A DNA stretch of 43,306 nt from Helicobacter marmotae. Lineage in GTDB: Bacteria > Campylobacterota > Campylobacteria > Campylobacterales > Helicobacteraceae. Shown piece after piece: positions 1 through 9,164 of this stretch. Each line of letters starts with the position of its first letter. Position 1 is the stretch's first letter. Location of the stretch: positions 1 through 43,306 of the forward strand of contig NZ_NXLR01000015.1 in the NCBI RefSeq assembly GCF_003364255.1. The letters run 5' to 3'. The position numbers were made by a program, and so were the translations under genes. Under the pieces are notes generated by a model, which worked only from the letters and a program-made list of their open reading frames with translations, was not told the origin of the DNA and made no database searches.

Positions 1-483
1 TAATGCTTTATTTATGCGATTATTTAGCTCTATTTTGCTATCAAGCACACTTAAAATATGAGCTATGTTTTCTTGTGTTTCAAGGGGAGGAAGGGGGATG
101 GAGAAGTTTTGCAAGGTGCTAGGATAAATGTGCGGAACACCAGTAGCTATTTGCAGCGTATATATATAATCTTGCCTGTTTTTCAAAAAATAAAAAACAA
201 ATTTAGAATTTAAGGCTTTTGAATTTGGTATTACCGAAAAAGAATCAGACAAAAAAACGGGTTCATTCCAATAACTCACGAATCCAGCATTCTTTCCAGA
301 CCCAGCTACAGCAATAGTTTCACCATTTCTGTTGGCTTGATTATGATAGTAAGCAGGGCTTAAACCTCCTGCAATTACAGGAATTTTACCTTCTTGAATC
401 TGCTTGCGCGTAATGGACTGCCCTCGTTTTAATTCGCATACTTCCCAGAGTTTCACCATTTGCCACTGCTGTGATTTTCCCAT
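1..483 (-). CDS. hsdS: Type I restriction-modification specificity subunit HsdS (partial, C-terminal part beyond window)
   Basis: HsdS is the DNA-recognition subunit of a type I restriction-modification complex (HsdR2M2S). The frame opens with ATG at 483 (start MGKSQQWQMVKLWEVCELKRG) and stays open for 161 codons to base 1, so the 3' part is missing. The visible part is one target-recognition domain: it begins with the usual 'W..VKL.EVCELKRGQSIT' entry and ends with 'SIPLPPLETQENIAHILSVLDSKIELNNRINKAL', the conserved end of a TRD leading into the spacer helix, which is diagnostic for HsdS. It lies on the same strand as hsdR and hsdM and must be the third gene of that locus, but about 690 bp of palindromic repeats separate it from hsdM. 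Family call is strong; target sequence cannot be read. Confidence 0.88.
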   Translation of the reverse strand, partial: MGKSQQWQMVKLWEVCELKRGQSITRKQIQEGKIPVIAGGLSPAYYHNQANRNGETIAVAGSGKNAGFVSYWNEPVFLSDSFSVIPNSKALNSKFVFYFLKNRQDYIYTLQIATGVPHIYPSTLQNFSIPLPPLETQENIAHILSVLDSKIELNNRINKAL

Positions 484-1174
484 TAAAACAACTCCTTAAT
501 CCATGTAAAATGTTTATAAAATGACAATTAGCCTCCTTGTATGGGTAGCCAAGTTTGTCATTCTGAGCTTGAGAATCAAGCGAAGAATCTCTGTAAGCGA
601 CTAGTGATTCCTTTAGAGATTCTTCGTTTCGCTCTAGACATGACAAACTTGGAGAATTTCTGGTGAATCAAACAGAGATTCTTCGGTCGGGCTTGCGCCC
701 TCCCGCTAGACATGACAAAATGGCTGCCTTTGCAAGGTAATTTTATCTTGTGGGTTGGACTTTTTGTCATTCTGAACCCCTGATAAGGGGTGAAGAATCT
801 CTGTGGGCTTTCTGGTAGGTTTGAAAGAGATTCTTCGCTTCGCTCAGAATGACAAAATAACGGACTCGCTGGTGTTTCGGGCAAAGTTTCTTCACAATGC
901 TTGGAATGACAAAGTAATTTCCTTTGCAGGTGTTTATTATGTGTGGGTTTCCCTTGCGGGTAGCTAAGTTTGTCATTCTGAGGGCTTGTAAAGCCCGAAG
1001 AATCTCTGTCTGAATCACTAGTCGTGCTTTTTAGTGTTTTTGAAAGAAAGTCTCTAGTAGATAAGAGAGATTCTTCGCTACGCTCAGAATGACAAACTAA
1101 GAGAATTTCTAGTAAATTAGACAAAGATTCTTCACCTCCACTTTGTATCCTTATATTTTTATGTTTCCGCATTT
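484..1174. repeat. Dispersed palindromic repeat array between hsdM and hsdS
   Basis: From about 540 to 1135 this gene gap is a chain of degenerate palindromic units. A half-unit reads GTCATTCTGAG...GAAGAATCTCT, then a short loop that often contains ACTAGT, then the inverse AGAGATTCTTCG...CTCAGAATGACAAA. About four pairs are visible (starting near 557, 655, 765 and 970). Linkers such as the one near 950-965 (CCCTTGCGGGTAGC) recur elsewhere in the window. Open frames across it translate to repeat peptides of the CHSERSEESL type and are not taken as genes. The array sits inside an operon that is normally contiguous. Confidence 0.85.
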
Positions 1175-2797
1175 TTAGCCCTTAAATTTGAGTTTGGCAA
1201 AATTCTCTAAAATCTGCTTTTGCAACTGCTCGCTTTGGGTAAAAAGTGCTTGTAACTCCTGCTCGCTCGCTGAAAGTTCTGCTTCAAATGCTTCTTGGCT
1301 AAGCTCTATATGCGTATCTTTAAACTCAAAGTAATATCCTGCTGCAAAGGAATAGCCCTTTACTTTTATATCTTCCAAGCTTACAAGTATGCTAAAATCC
1401 TCTTTTACCTCATTATTGATAAAACAAGTAGTGATTAGCTCCTGCTCGTCTTCACTTAAAATCGTGCGTTTCTTATCATCTATTTTTACTTGACTACCTA
1501 GTTTGCTTGCATCGCAGAGATAAGCATAATCCCTCTTAGCGCCCTTATCTATGAAAATAACTGATACATTTGTGCCTGTGGTGGCAAAAATATCTTTAGG
1601 CATAATCACTGCTCCCATAAGGGCTTTATGGTCTATGAGATATTTTCTAATGTCTTTTGCTATACTTTGAGCGGTTAAAAATCCGGTGGGGACGACTATA
1701 GCCGCCTTACCTGTGGGGGAGAGGGAGTTTAGCAAATGCTGAAAAAAGCAAAGATAAATATCCATTGCTTCTTTCTTTTTTGGTGGAATCTTTGGCACTC
1801 CGGCAAAAAATCGCTCCTCTTGCTTGGCTAACATATCTCTATACTCGCTAAAATCAAGACCAAAGGGAGGATTGCTTACGATGTAATCAAAGGCTTTGTT
1901 GCTATGGTTTGGGTGAGTTAAGGTGTTGCCTTGCGTGATATTATGAATAGAGTGAGAGAGGTTATTTAAGATTAAGTTTAGTCGCAAGAGTTGGCTTGAT
2001 TTTTGGCTTATGTCTTGGGCGTATATACTGCATTTATCCTGCCCTATCGTGTGGGCTAAGCTCATAAGCAAAGTCCCAGATCCTGCGCTTGGGTCATAGC
2101 ATGATACGCTTATAGGGCTATCTTTAGCAATCAAAATTTTACTCATTATCTCACTTATGGAGAGGGGCGTGTAGTATTCTGCGTACTTGCCGCCATTGTC
2201 TTTATTGTAATCTTTAATTAAGTATTCAAAAATATGTGCAAAAAAGTCATACCCTTGGGAAAAGCTTTGCTCAAAGTCAAAGGTTGTGAGTGAAGAAATG
2301 ATAGCTTTTGCAAAATGATCTCTTTTGCTTTGGTCTATGATGTAGTGCATTATTGGCTCAAAAAGTTTAATCTTAGCGCCCCCTTCAGTTTGGATAGAAA
2401 ATATATCGATGTTTCTATTAGCGATATTTTCAAACACACTATCAACGCTTACATAGAAGTTTGTTTCATTTTGCTTGGAGATGAGGCTAGGGATTAGCTC
2501 ATCTACTTCAAACTTAACATTTGCGCCTATATCATCTAATAGCTCTTCGTAACTTTCTTTTGACATCGTTTCTAGCTTTGAATACACGTGTTTAGAATCT
2601 AGGTCTTTTACATTTGGATTTGCTTTTTTGAATGCCTTTTTGAGCTCATAAATGAATTTGTCATTAAGGAATTTATAGAGAAATACTTGCGTGATGATTT
2701 TATATTCTCCTGCGTCATTGCCTAGCCCCGCATTAGCGCAAATGCTTTTAAGCCTATCGATAAGTGCTTGGGTTTGATTTTGTAATGTGGTGTTCAT
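1175..2797 (-). CDS. hsdM: Type I restriction-modification methyltransferase subunit HsdM
   Basis: N6-adenine DNA methyltransferase subunit of the type I complex; it methylates the HsdS-defined site and supplies the modification needed for HsdR cleavage. The 540-residue protein has the normal HsdM length. An N-terminal helical HsdM_N domain (about residues 5-140) is followed by the Rossmann fold, with the AdoMet motif I DPSAGSGTLL near residue 236 and the catalytic motif IV SNPPFGLDF near residue 315. The C-terminus is a coiled-coil-like tail that contacts HsdS. The start ATG at 2797 overlaps the stop of the hsdR downstream part (ATGA), so the two are translationally coupled. Intact and in frame, so modification may persist whatever the hsdR state. 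Confidence 0.95.
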   Translation of the reverse strand: MNTTLQNQTQALIDRLKSICANAGLGNDAGEYKIITQVFLYKFLNDKFIYELKKAFKKANPNVKDLDSKHVYSKLETMSKESYEELLDDIGANVKFEVDELIPSLISKQNETNFYVSVDSVFENIANRNIDIFSIQTEGGAKIKLFEPIMHYIIDQSKRDHFAKAIISSLTTFDFEQSFSQGYDFFAHIFEYLIKDYNKDNGGKYAEYYTPLSISEIMSKILIAKDSPISVSCYDPSAGSGTLLMSLAHTIGQDKCSIYAQDISQKSSQLLRLNLILNNLSHSIHNITQGNTLTHPNHSNKAFDYIVSNPPFGLDFSEYRDMLAKQEERFFAGVPKIPPKKKEAMDIYLCFFQHLLNSLSPTGKAAIVVPTGFLTAQSIAKDIRKYLIDHKALMGAVIMPKDIFATTGTNVSVIFIDKGAKRDYAYLCDASKLGSQVKIDDKKRTILSEDEQELITTCFINNEVKEDFSILVSLEDIKVKGYSFAAGYYFEFKDTHIELSQEAFEAELSASEQELQALFTQSEQLQKQILENFAKLKFKG

Positions 2798-4323
2798 GTG
2801 AGTGCTCCTTGTTTGTATTGGTTTAAATACTCTTGTGCGATTAGGTGTGATATATGCTTTGTGGTATCTGTGGTATTTGGAGATTGCTTAAAAATAGCCT
2901 TTAAATGTTCTTTGCTTAATGCCCTTACTTCAGTTTCAAAATAAGGCTCATTTTCGAGCAGATTGAGATTATTAAGCACCTTGTTATCGACTTTTTCTTT
3001 TATGGCAATAAGATTTTCATATAAAGCAGAATGGTTAGAATCTGCTTTGTTTAAATGCTCTTTTGTACGTTTGTGGATTCGCAGAAATTTTGGGTCATTA
3101 TTGTATTTTGCGCAAGTAAGCTCATTGCTGGCATTATAGGCATTAAGCCGCTCTTGCAGGGCTTTTGTTTGTACAATTAGAGAATCTATAGCATCTTGGC
3201 TCATCTCTTGGGTATTATGCTTTTGTAAAATCCTTTGAAACTCTTCGCACAGCTTCACATATTGCACATCTTCTTTATCAAGGCAAGCACCTAAGCCCTC
3301 TCGCAAAGTTTTTATATACTCTTTTAAAGGCGTTAGGTATAACTCCCTCTCGCCTATTTTGGTGAAATGAAAGATATATTCCTCTAATGCCACATTTAAA
3401 AGCTCAGGCGATATAGATTCTTTACTCAATGCCTCACTTAAAGCAAGGGTTTCTAGTCTATCTTGGATAATAGCAAGGAGGATTTTAGGCTCTAGGGAAG
3501 AGAGCTTTACATGGGTTTGTCCCTTTAATGTCATAACATTATGTAACTCTCTTGCTCCTTCTAGGGCTTTCCTCAATGTGTAGAGCTGGTCTTTTTCACA
3601 TTGTCTTATTTGTTTGGCAAAGCGTTCTTTATTACTTACTTCAAATCCTTCTAAAGCTTGCTCTATTTCTAAAATTTGCTGCCTTATCTCATCTTCGCTC
3701 TTAAAAAGCTTATTATAAGATGTAAATTCCTCGCCTAAATCTGCCTCTAGCTCATCTTTAAGCTCATCTAAATAAGCTTTATTAGTCTTGGCAAATTCTT
3801 CATCAATATTTGCGAAATCTACCACATAGCCATAGCGCATATCCTCATAAGGACGATTGACGCGCGTTAAGGTCTGCAAGAGATTATGCTCTTTAGTAGT
3901 GCGCATAAGATAGAGCTTTTTAAGCCTTGGGGCATCAAAGCCTGTGAGGAGCATTTGATATACAAAGAGCAAATCTATGCTGCCATTTTTGAAAGATTCT
4001 ATATTTTTTGCATTATCTGGCTCGTCATGGAGAATAAGCGCGCATTTAAGCGGAGAGAAAAAAGAGGGTGAAAAGTTTAGGCTATGCTGTATCTTCTTTT
4101 GCTGGTTTTGTAAAATATCCTCTTGTAACGTGCTTTGTGATATGCCCGCTGAATATTCCTGTGAATGTCCCCATAAAGCTGAATCCCCAGCTGTGGGCGT
4201 ATGAGGCACGGGGGGGGGGGAGATGAGAAGTAGCCTCTTGTAAGTATCGTAGAGAGTGGGTATAAAGGGCTCTTGCTTGCTCGCTACTTGCACACACAAC
4301 CATAGCGCATATGCTGGAATCAA
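2794..4323 (-). CDS. hsdR: HsdR, downstream part (out of frame with upstream part in this assembly)
   Basis: C-terminal half of the type I restriction motor subunit. The frame enters at 4323, but its first ~50 codons overlap the upstream part in another frame, so the annotated start is not a real one. Visible are the second RecA-like helicase lobe (DLLFVYQMLLTGFDAPRLKKLYLMR, then QTLTRVNRPYE, motif VI) and the helical C-terminal region that docks on the methylase core. It joins the upstream part through the tract at 4210-4220; with 10 or 13 C residues the product is one protein of about 1102 residues (2794-6103), a normal HsdR length. Stop overlaps the hsdM start (ATGA). Confidence 0.9.
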   Translation of the reverse strand: MIPAYALWLCVQVASKQEPFIPTLYDTYKRLLLISPPPVPHTPTAGDSALWGHSQEYSAGISQSTLQEDILQNQQKKIQHSLNFSPSFFSPLKCALILHDEPDNAKNIESFKNGSIDLLFVYQMLLTGFDAPRLKKLYLMRTTKEHNLLQTLTRVNRPYEDMRYGYVVDFANIDEEFAKTNKAYLDELKDELEADLGEEFTSYNKLFKSEDEIRQQILEIEQALEGFEVSNKERFAKQIRQCEKDQLYTLRKALEGARELHNVMTLKGQTHVKLSSLEPKILLAIIQDRLETLALSEALSKESISPELLNVALEEYIFHFTKIGERELYLTPLKEYIKTLREGLGACLDKEDVQYVKLCEEFQRILQKHNTQEMSQDAIDSLIVQTKALQERLNAYNASNELTCAKYNNDPKFLRIHKRTKEHLNKADSNHSALYENLIAIKEKVDNKVLNNLNLLENEPYFETEVRALSKEHLKAIFKQSPNTTDTTKHISHLIAQEYLNQYKQGALT

Positions 4324-6103
4324 GCTTTAATCTGCTGGTTTGGAAGTCTAGGGCGATATATTCAAAAAGTGGGGTGATAAAGCTTGTATGCGCATAGATT
4401 TGCTTAGCCTTTAATGCACCTTTTTGCACAGATAGGTTTTTTAGCACAATATGAAGCTTTTCTTTATAACTACTTTGAATGTCCTCTTTAATCAGTCTAA
4501 GCGTATAGCCATCTTGTATGGATTGATTATAGAAGTATTTATGAATATATGGACCAAAAATATCAGTGGATTTCTTTTTCTTCCCTTTTTCAAGTAGTGG
4601 AGTACCACTCAGGGCTAGGAAAATCGCATTTTTATCTGCGTTAAAGAGATAAGTGAAATTAGAGCCACCATCTGCATAACTACGATGTGCTTCATCTATG
4701 AAAAACACACGTTGAATCTTAGCTATGTAAGGGTTTGGGATTTCTTTACTATCTTGGCTAAATTTTTGGATATTGACTACAATCATCTCATCTTTACCCT
4801 CTGTGTTGCTTTGCATGCAAGAGAGTTCATTAATAAAGCTCTGCTTAGAATCTATAGCTTTAGTGTGTAAGCCCCTTTTAGCAAACTCTCTGCAAGCTTG
4901 CTCCAATAAATCTAGCCTATCTACGATAAAGTAAAATCGCGTAGGGATAGCCTCTTTAGTATAAAAGTCTTTAATCATTCTTAGGGCATAAAAGCTTAAA
5001 GCCGTCTTGCCAGAGCCTTGCGTATGCCAGATAATACCTCTTTTATATGAGATTTCACATTCATTTTTAAAGCCCTCTAGCATCTCTTTTTGCCTAGCCT
5101 TTTGCTCAACATCTATCCATGTTTGCAGTTTGGAACGTATTTTAAGTGTTGCAAAAAACTGCGGATAGCGCATAATATGCCTCTGCAATTTGTTTGCTAT
5201 ATACCCCTCTGGGCTCTTTGTGTTATTTTCTACAAATGCTATGCCATAAGCTAAAAGAAACATAAAACGTTCTTTGCTAAAAAGTGAGATAAGCAAGCTA
5301 TTTGTAGGTGTGCTCCCTGCAAGGTTGCTTTCAAACTCTTTGGTGTTATATATCGCTTGGCTATTTGTGTCTTTAAGGATACGCTCTAGGGATTCTCTAG
5401 CGGGTTTAGGGAAAGTCTGTATTTTCCCCTTATATGTTTCATCTTCTTCTCTAAAATGATTAAGTTTGAGGCTATAGCTTGTGGTATAGAATGCCCCACT
5501 TAGAGGCACTATCTCGCTTTCATCATAAGGGAGGTTATTAGAGCATATAATGATTTGAGTAAGGTTAAAGTATGCTTTGTAATGTTTATTTTCAAATCGC
5601 AATTTTAGCCTGGAGAGTTCTGCTTGCACGCCTCTTTTGTTATCAGGCTTCTTTACTTCTATAAAGCTAAGGGGTAATCCATTGACAAAAAGCGTAATAT
5701 CCGGGCGAAAGCCCCCATTATTTACATCTCTGCCATAGCTTAACTCGGTTGTTACTTCAAAAATATTATTTTCTATTATTTGCCAATCAATGAGTTTTAG
5801 GGCATGCAAGCCCTCTATTTTATGGTTACTTAGCCCAAAAATAAGTGCTTGGAAAAATGCTAAACCCTTATCATCATATGAGAGTATAAGCGATATATGC
5901 TCTATAAGCTTATGAATATGGCTTACCTCTAGCTCGGGGTTAAGCCTTAAAAGCGCAGCTTCAAAGCTAGGGAGGTAGATATTGGTTTGTGGGTGTATAT
6001 TTTTATGATCTTTACTTCCTATATACCCATAGCCCAAAGTGCTGAGTGTAAGCAAGCTTGGAATCTTAACACGCGAATCTTCATTAAAAGGGCTTATCCC
6101 CAT
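4082..6103 (-). CDS. hsdR: HsdR, upstream part: nuclease and first helicase lobe; truncated by phase-variable C tract
   Basis: Restriction and translocation subunit of the type I system. Start ATG at 6103 follows an AAGGA ribosome site about 8 bases upstream. The N-terminus carries the endonuclease domain: PDITLFVNGLPLSFIEVKKP matches the D...ExK core of HsdR nucleases (about residues 150-172). Helicase motif I appears as HTQGSGKTALS and motif II as FIDEAHRS, followed by ALSGTPLL. The genuine sequence ends near the LPPP codons at about 4215; the remaining ~45 residues down to 4082 are translated in the wrong frame. In the 11-C state shown only this 673-residue product is made, which lacks the second helicase lobe and should not restrict. 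Confidence 0.92.
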   Translation of the reverse strand: MGISPFNEDSRVKIPSLLTLSTLGYGYIGSKDHKNIHPQTNIYLPSFEAALLRLNPELEVSHIHKLIEHISLILSYDDKGLAFFQALIFGLSNHKIEGLHALKLIDWQIIENNIFEVTTELSYGRDVNNGGFRPDITLFVNGLPLSFIEVKKPDNKRGVQAELSRLKLRFENKHYKAYFNLTQIIICSNNLPYDESEIVPLSGAFYTTSYSLKLNHFREEDETYKGKIQTFPKPARESLERILKDTNSQAIYNTKEFESNLAGSTPTNSLLISLFSKERFMFLLAYGIAFVENNTKSPEGYIANKLQRHIMRYPQFFATLKIRSKLQTWIDVEQKARQKEMLEGFKNECEISYKRGIIWHTQGSGKTALSFYALRMIKDFYTKEAIPTRFYFIVDRLDLLEQACREFAKRGLHTKAIDSKQSFINELSCMQSNTEGKDEMIVVNIQKFSQDSKEIPNPYIAKIQRVFFIDEAHRSYADGGSNFTYLFNADKNAIFLALSGTPLLEKGKKKKSTDIFGPYIHKYFYNQSIQDGYTLRLIKEDIQSSYKEKLHIVLKNLSVQKGALKAKQIYAHTSFITPLFEYIALDFQTSRLKLDSSICAMVVCASSEQARALYTHSLRYLQEATSHLPPPRASYAHSWGFSFMGTFTGIFSGHITKHVTRGYFTKPAKEDTA
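4210..4220 (-). repeat. 11-base G/C homopolymer tract in hsdR (phase-variation switch)
   Basis: Eleven consecutive G on the plus strand (C on the coding strand). Upstream frame reads CAT CTC followed by C codons; downstream hsdR frame resumes at GTG CCT CAT. The frames join when the tract has 10 or 13 C (3k+1). At 11 the frame is lost and translation stops at 4082. Slipped-strand change of such tracts is the standard Helicobacter phase-variation mechanism; a sequencing or assembly length error is the alternative. Confidence 0.88.
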
Positions 6104-6240
6104 TTGTTTTGTCCTTAGAGCTTCATTTTAAACGTTGTGATATGAAATAGGCTAATCTTAGCATAGAATCTTAAAGGCATTTATATTATTGGCATTATGG
6201 CTTTAGGCGTGGTTGTTTTATTATTGCACCTATTTTGTGC

Positions 6241-6288
6241 CCATTGTTGTTTCCATTGTTGTTTCCATTGTTGTTTCCATTGTTGTTT
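6241..6288. repeat. 12-bp tandem repeat, four perfect copies, upstream of lepA
   Basis: The unit CCATTGTTGTTT is repeated four times without mismatch at 6241-6288, with degenerate partial units following (GAGTGTTGTTTC, AATGTTGTTG up to about 6323). It lies between the divergent hsdR (minus) and lepA (plus) genes, about 50 bases upstream of the lepA -10 box. The run of TTGTT elements comes close to the -35 position. Copy number could vary by slippage. Confidence 0.9.
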
Positions 6289-6335
6289 CTGGCGTTTTTT
6301 GAGTGTTGTTTCAAATGTTGTTGAATGTATCACTA

Positions 6336-6341
6336 TATAAT
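6336..6341 (+). promoter_or_regulatory. Likely -10 box of lepA-rmlA promoter
   Basis: TATAAT at 6336-6341, about 26 bases upstream of the lepA ATG, in an AT-rich gap with no other strong candidate. No clear -35 is seen, as is usual for Helicobacter sigma-80 promoters. The ribosome site AAGGCAAGG precedes the ATG. Confidence 0.55.
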
Positions 6342-6367
6342 GCAGGCATTTAGAGTTAAGGCAAGGT

Positions 6368-8161
6368 ATGCAGGAATATATTCGTAATTTTTCTATTATC
6401 GCTCATATTGATCATGGCAAATCTACTCTTGCAGATAGATTAATACAAGAATGCGGGGCGGTTAGCGATCGCGAGATGAAAGCGCAAATTATGGACACTA
6501 TGGATATTGAAAAAGAGCGGGGCATTACGATTAAAGCCCAATCCGTGCGTTTAAGCTACCCATATAAGGGCAAGACTTATACGCTTAATCTCATCGATAC
6601 GCCCGGGCATGTGGATTTTAGCTATGAGGTTTCACGCTCGCTTAGCTCGTGTGAGGGGGCATTGCTCGTGGTTGATGCAAGTCAAGGTGTGGAGGCACAA
6701 ACCATTGCTAATGTGTATATCGCTATGGAGAATAATCTTGAAATTATCCCCGTAATTAATAAAATTGATTTACCCGCAGCAGACCCTATAGCAGTGTGTG
6801 AAGATATAGAATCCACCATAGGCTTAAGCTGCGAGCACGTCCTCAAAGTGAGTGCTAAAAGCGGAGTGGGGATAAAAGAGCTTATAGCATTTATCATAGA
6901 GCATATCCCCCCGCCAAAGGGCAAGGTAAATGCCAGCACAAAGGCGTTAATTTATGATTCTTGGTTTGATAATTATTTAGGGGCATTGGCTTTGGTGCGC
7001 TTAATTGATGGGGAGCTACGCGTAGGGCAGGAAGTGCTGATGATGAGCAGCGGCAAAAGATATGAGGTACTTAGCCTCTATTATCCTCACCCCGTGCAGA
7101 AAGTCCCTACTCAAAGCATAGCTTGCGGGGAGATTGGCATTATTTCACTAGGGTTAAAAACCCTTACAGATATGGCAGTGGGAGATACTATTACTGATTC
7201 AAAATCCCCCACAAGCGAGCCTGTAGCGGGCTTTAGACCAGCTAAGCCCTTTGTTTTTGCAGGAATTTACCCCATTGAAACAGACCGATTCGAAGAGTTA
7301 AGAGAAGCCCTACATAAACTCAAACTTAATGATTCTGCCCTTAGCTTTGAGCCTGAAACAAGTGTAGCCTTAGGCTTTGGCTTCCGCGTGGGGTTTTTGG
7401 GGCTATTACATATGGAGGTAGTCAAAGAGCGCTTAGAGAGGGAGTTTAGGCTATCACTCATTGCCACTGCGCCAACGGTGGTATATGAAGTGTATTTAAA
7501 TGATGGTTCAAAAGTATTAGTGCAAAACCCTAGCGAGCTCCCCCCAACTCAAAAGATAGAATCTATCTGCGAGCCTTATGTGAGGGCGAGTATCATTACG
7601 CCGAGTGAATATGTGGGTAATATCATCACTTTACTTTCTGCTAAAAGAGGCGTGCAAGAGAAAATGGACTACCTCACACAATCGCGCGTCTTGCTTGTGT
7701 ATGCAATCCCTAGTAATGAAATTGTCATGGACTTTTATGACAAGCTTAAATCCTGTACAAAGGGTTATGCGAGCTTTGATTATGAGCCTATTGGCTATAG
7801 GGCGGGAGATTTGGTGCGGCTTGATATACGCGTAGCAGGAGAGATTGTCGATGCGCTTTCAATCATCGTAGATAGGCAGAAAAGCTATGAAAAAGGCAGG
7901 GCATTAGTAGAAGCGATGAAAGAGATAGTGCCTAGACAGCTTTTTGAAGTGGCGATTCAAGCGAGTGTAGGGAGTAAGATTATCGCTAGAGAGACGATTA
8001 AATCTATGGGGAAGAATGTTACTGCAAAGTGCTATGGTGGGGATATTACGCGCAAAAGGAAATTACTAGAGAAGCAAAAAGAGGGTAAAAAACGAATGAA
8101 AGCCATAGGCAGGGTAGAACTCCCTCAAGAGGCGTTTCTTGCTGTGCTAAAAATCGACTAA
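6368..8161 (+). CDS. lepA: Elongation factor 4 (LepA), ribosome-associated translational GTPase
   Basis: LepA/EF4 is a translational GTPase that binds the ribosome and affects initiation and elongation, notably under ionic stress. All GTPase motifs are visible: AHIDHGKST (G1), the switch region [24 protein letters not shown] (G3), NKIDLP (G4) and SAKSG (G5) within the first ~190 residues. Domain II (about 190-280), the EF-G-like domains III and V, and the LepA-specific C-terminal domain ending in the basic [18 protein letters not shown] segment follow. At 597 residues it has the normal family length. rmlA follows 9 bases after the stop, so the two are probably co-transcribed. Nothing unusual in the coding sequence. 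Confidence 0.98.
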   Translation: MQEYIRNFSIIAHIDHGKSTLADRLIQECGAVSDREMKAQIMDTMDIEKERGITIKAQSVRLSYPYKGKTYTLNLIDTPGHVDFSYEVSRSLSSCEGALLVVDASQGVEAQTIANVYIAMENNLEIIPVINKIDLPAADPIAVCEDIESTIGLSCEHVLKVSAKSGVGIKELIAFIIEHIPPPKGKVNASTKALIYDSWFDNYLGALALVRLIDGELRVGQEVLMMSSGKRYEVLSLYYPHPVQKVPTQSIACGEIGIISLGLKTLTDMAVGDTITDSKSPTSEPVAGFRPAKPFVFAGIYPIETDRFEELREALHKLKLNDSALSFEPETSVALGFGFRVGFLGLLHMEVVKERLEREFRLSLIATAPTVVYEVYLNDGSKVLVQNPSELPPTQKIESICEPYVRASIITPSEYVGNIITLLSAKRGVQEKMDYLTQSRVLLVYAIPSNEIVMDFYDKLKSCTKGYASFDYEPIGYRAGDLVRLDIRVAGEIVDALSIIVDRQKSYEKGRALVEAMKEIVPRQLFEVAIQASVGSKIIARETIKSMGKNVTAKCYGGDITRKRKLLEKQKEGKKRMKAIGRVELPQEAFLAVLKID

Positions 8162-8170
8162 AGGGGGAAT

Positions 8171-9046
8171 ATGAAAGGCGTAATTTTAGCAGGTGGCAGC
8201 GGTAGTAGGCTGTATCCGAGCACATTTGCACTCTCTAAGCAGCTTTTGCCTATTTATGATAAGCCTATGGTGTATTATCCGCTATCAGTTCTCATGCTTG
8301 CTCAAATCAATGAGGTGCTTATTATCTCCACACCAAAGGATTTGCCGCGATTTAAGGAGCTTTTTGGCGATGGGGGGGCTTTAGGTATGCACTTTGAGTA
8401 TGCCATGCAAGATTTGCCCTTAGGGCTAGCGCAAGGACTGACTTTAGCAGAATCTTTTCTTGGCGGTGAAGATGTGGCTTTGATTTTGGGGGATAATATC
8501 TTTTATGGACAGGGGCTTACCCCTATGCTTTTAAACGCAAAGTGTGCCGCTAAAGAGGGCAAGGCAAGTATTTTTACTTATCGTGTGAAAGACCCGCAGA
8601 GATTTGGAGTAGCAGAAATTAGCAAGGCAGGCGAGGTTTTAAGCCTAGAGGAAAAGCCCATTAATCCTAAAAGCCATTTTGCTATTACGGGGCTGTATTT
8701 TTATGATAACTTCGCCATTGAAGTGGCTAAGGCTTTAAAGCCAAGCCCAAGAGGCGAGCTAGAGATTACCGATGTGAATATCGCGTATTTAAAGGCAAGG
8801 CGTTTAAGGTCTGAAATTTTAGGGAGGGGCTTTGCGTGGTTTGATACAGGCACGCATGATAGCCTGCTAGAGGCGGGTGAGTTTGTGCGTACCATTGAGT
8901 TGCGGCAGGGCTATAAAATCGCTTGCTTAGAAGAAATTGCCTACAATAATGGCTGGATAGACAAAGAGCAGATTCTAAAAAGGGCGAAACTTTTTGAAAA
9001 AAGTGGGTATGGGCGGTATTTGGAGGATTTAATAAAGGGGGAATAA
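8171..9046 (+). CDS. rmlA: Glucose-1-phosphate thymidylyltransferase RmlA
   Basis: Converts glucose-1-phosphate and dTTP to dTDP-glucose, the first step toward dTDP-L-rhamnose and related surface sugars. The nucleotide-binding start GVILAGGSGSRLYPSTFALSKQLLPIYDKP contains the family signature GGxGxRL...KQLLP; GDNIFYGQGL near residue 109 and WFDTGTHDSLLEA near 223 are also typical. At 291 residues it has the standard length. A GGGGGAAT ribosome site precedes ATG 8171. No rmlB, rmlC or rmlD lies next to it in this window, so the rest of the pathway must be encoded elsewhere. The stop is followed by a short imperfect GGG/CCC hairpin and a T run (about 9036-9062) that could act as a weak terminator. 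Confidence 0.95.
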   Translation: MKGVILAGGSGSRLYPSTFALSKQLLPIYDKPMVYYPLSVLMLAQINEVLIISTPKDLPRFKELFGDGGALGMHFEYAMQDLPLGLAQGLTLAESFLGGEDVALILGDNIFYGQGLTPMLLNAKCAAKEGKASIFTYRVKDPQRFGVAEISKAGEVLSLEEKPINPKSHFAITGLYFYDNFAIEVAKALKPSPRGELEITDVNIAYLKARRLRSEILGRGFAWFDTGTHDSLLEAGEFVRTIELRQGYKIACLEEIAYNNGWIDKEQILKRAKLFEKSGYGRYLEDLIKGE

Positions 9047-9164
9047 TAAACCCTCTTTTTCTCTAGGGATAGATTAAATCGCAAGTTTTTATCATATCTT
9101 ACACGCAAAGGGAGTGTTTGTCACCTCTTGCAGCAAGATAAGTCTATTCCCTACAAGGACACAA

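Noticed and set aside
576-1172. 198-codon minus-strand open frame (and 386-646, 767-1018)
   Set aside because: 386-646 lies opposite-phase over hsdS and repeats; the others are translations of palindromic repeats (CHSERSEESL-type peptides) without ribosome sites or conserved domains.
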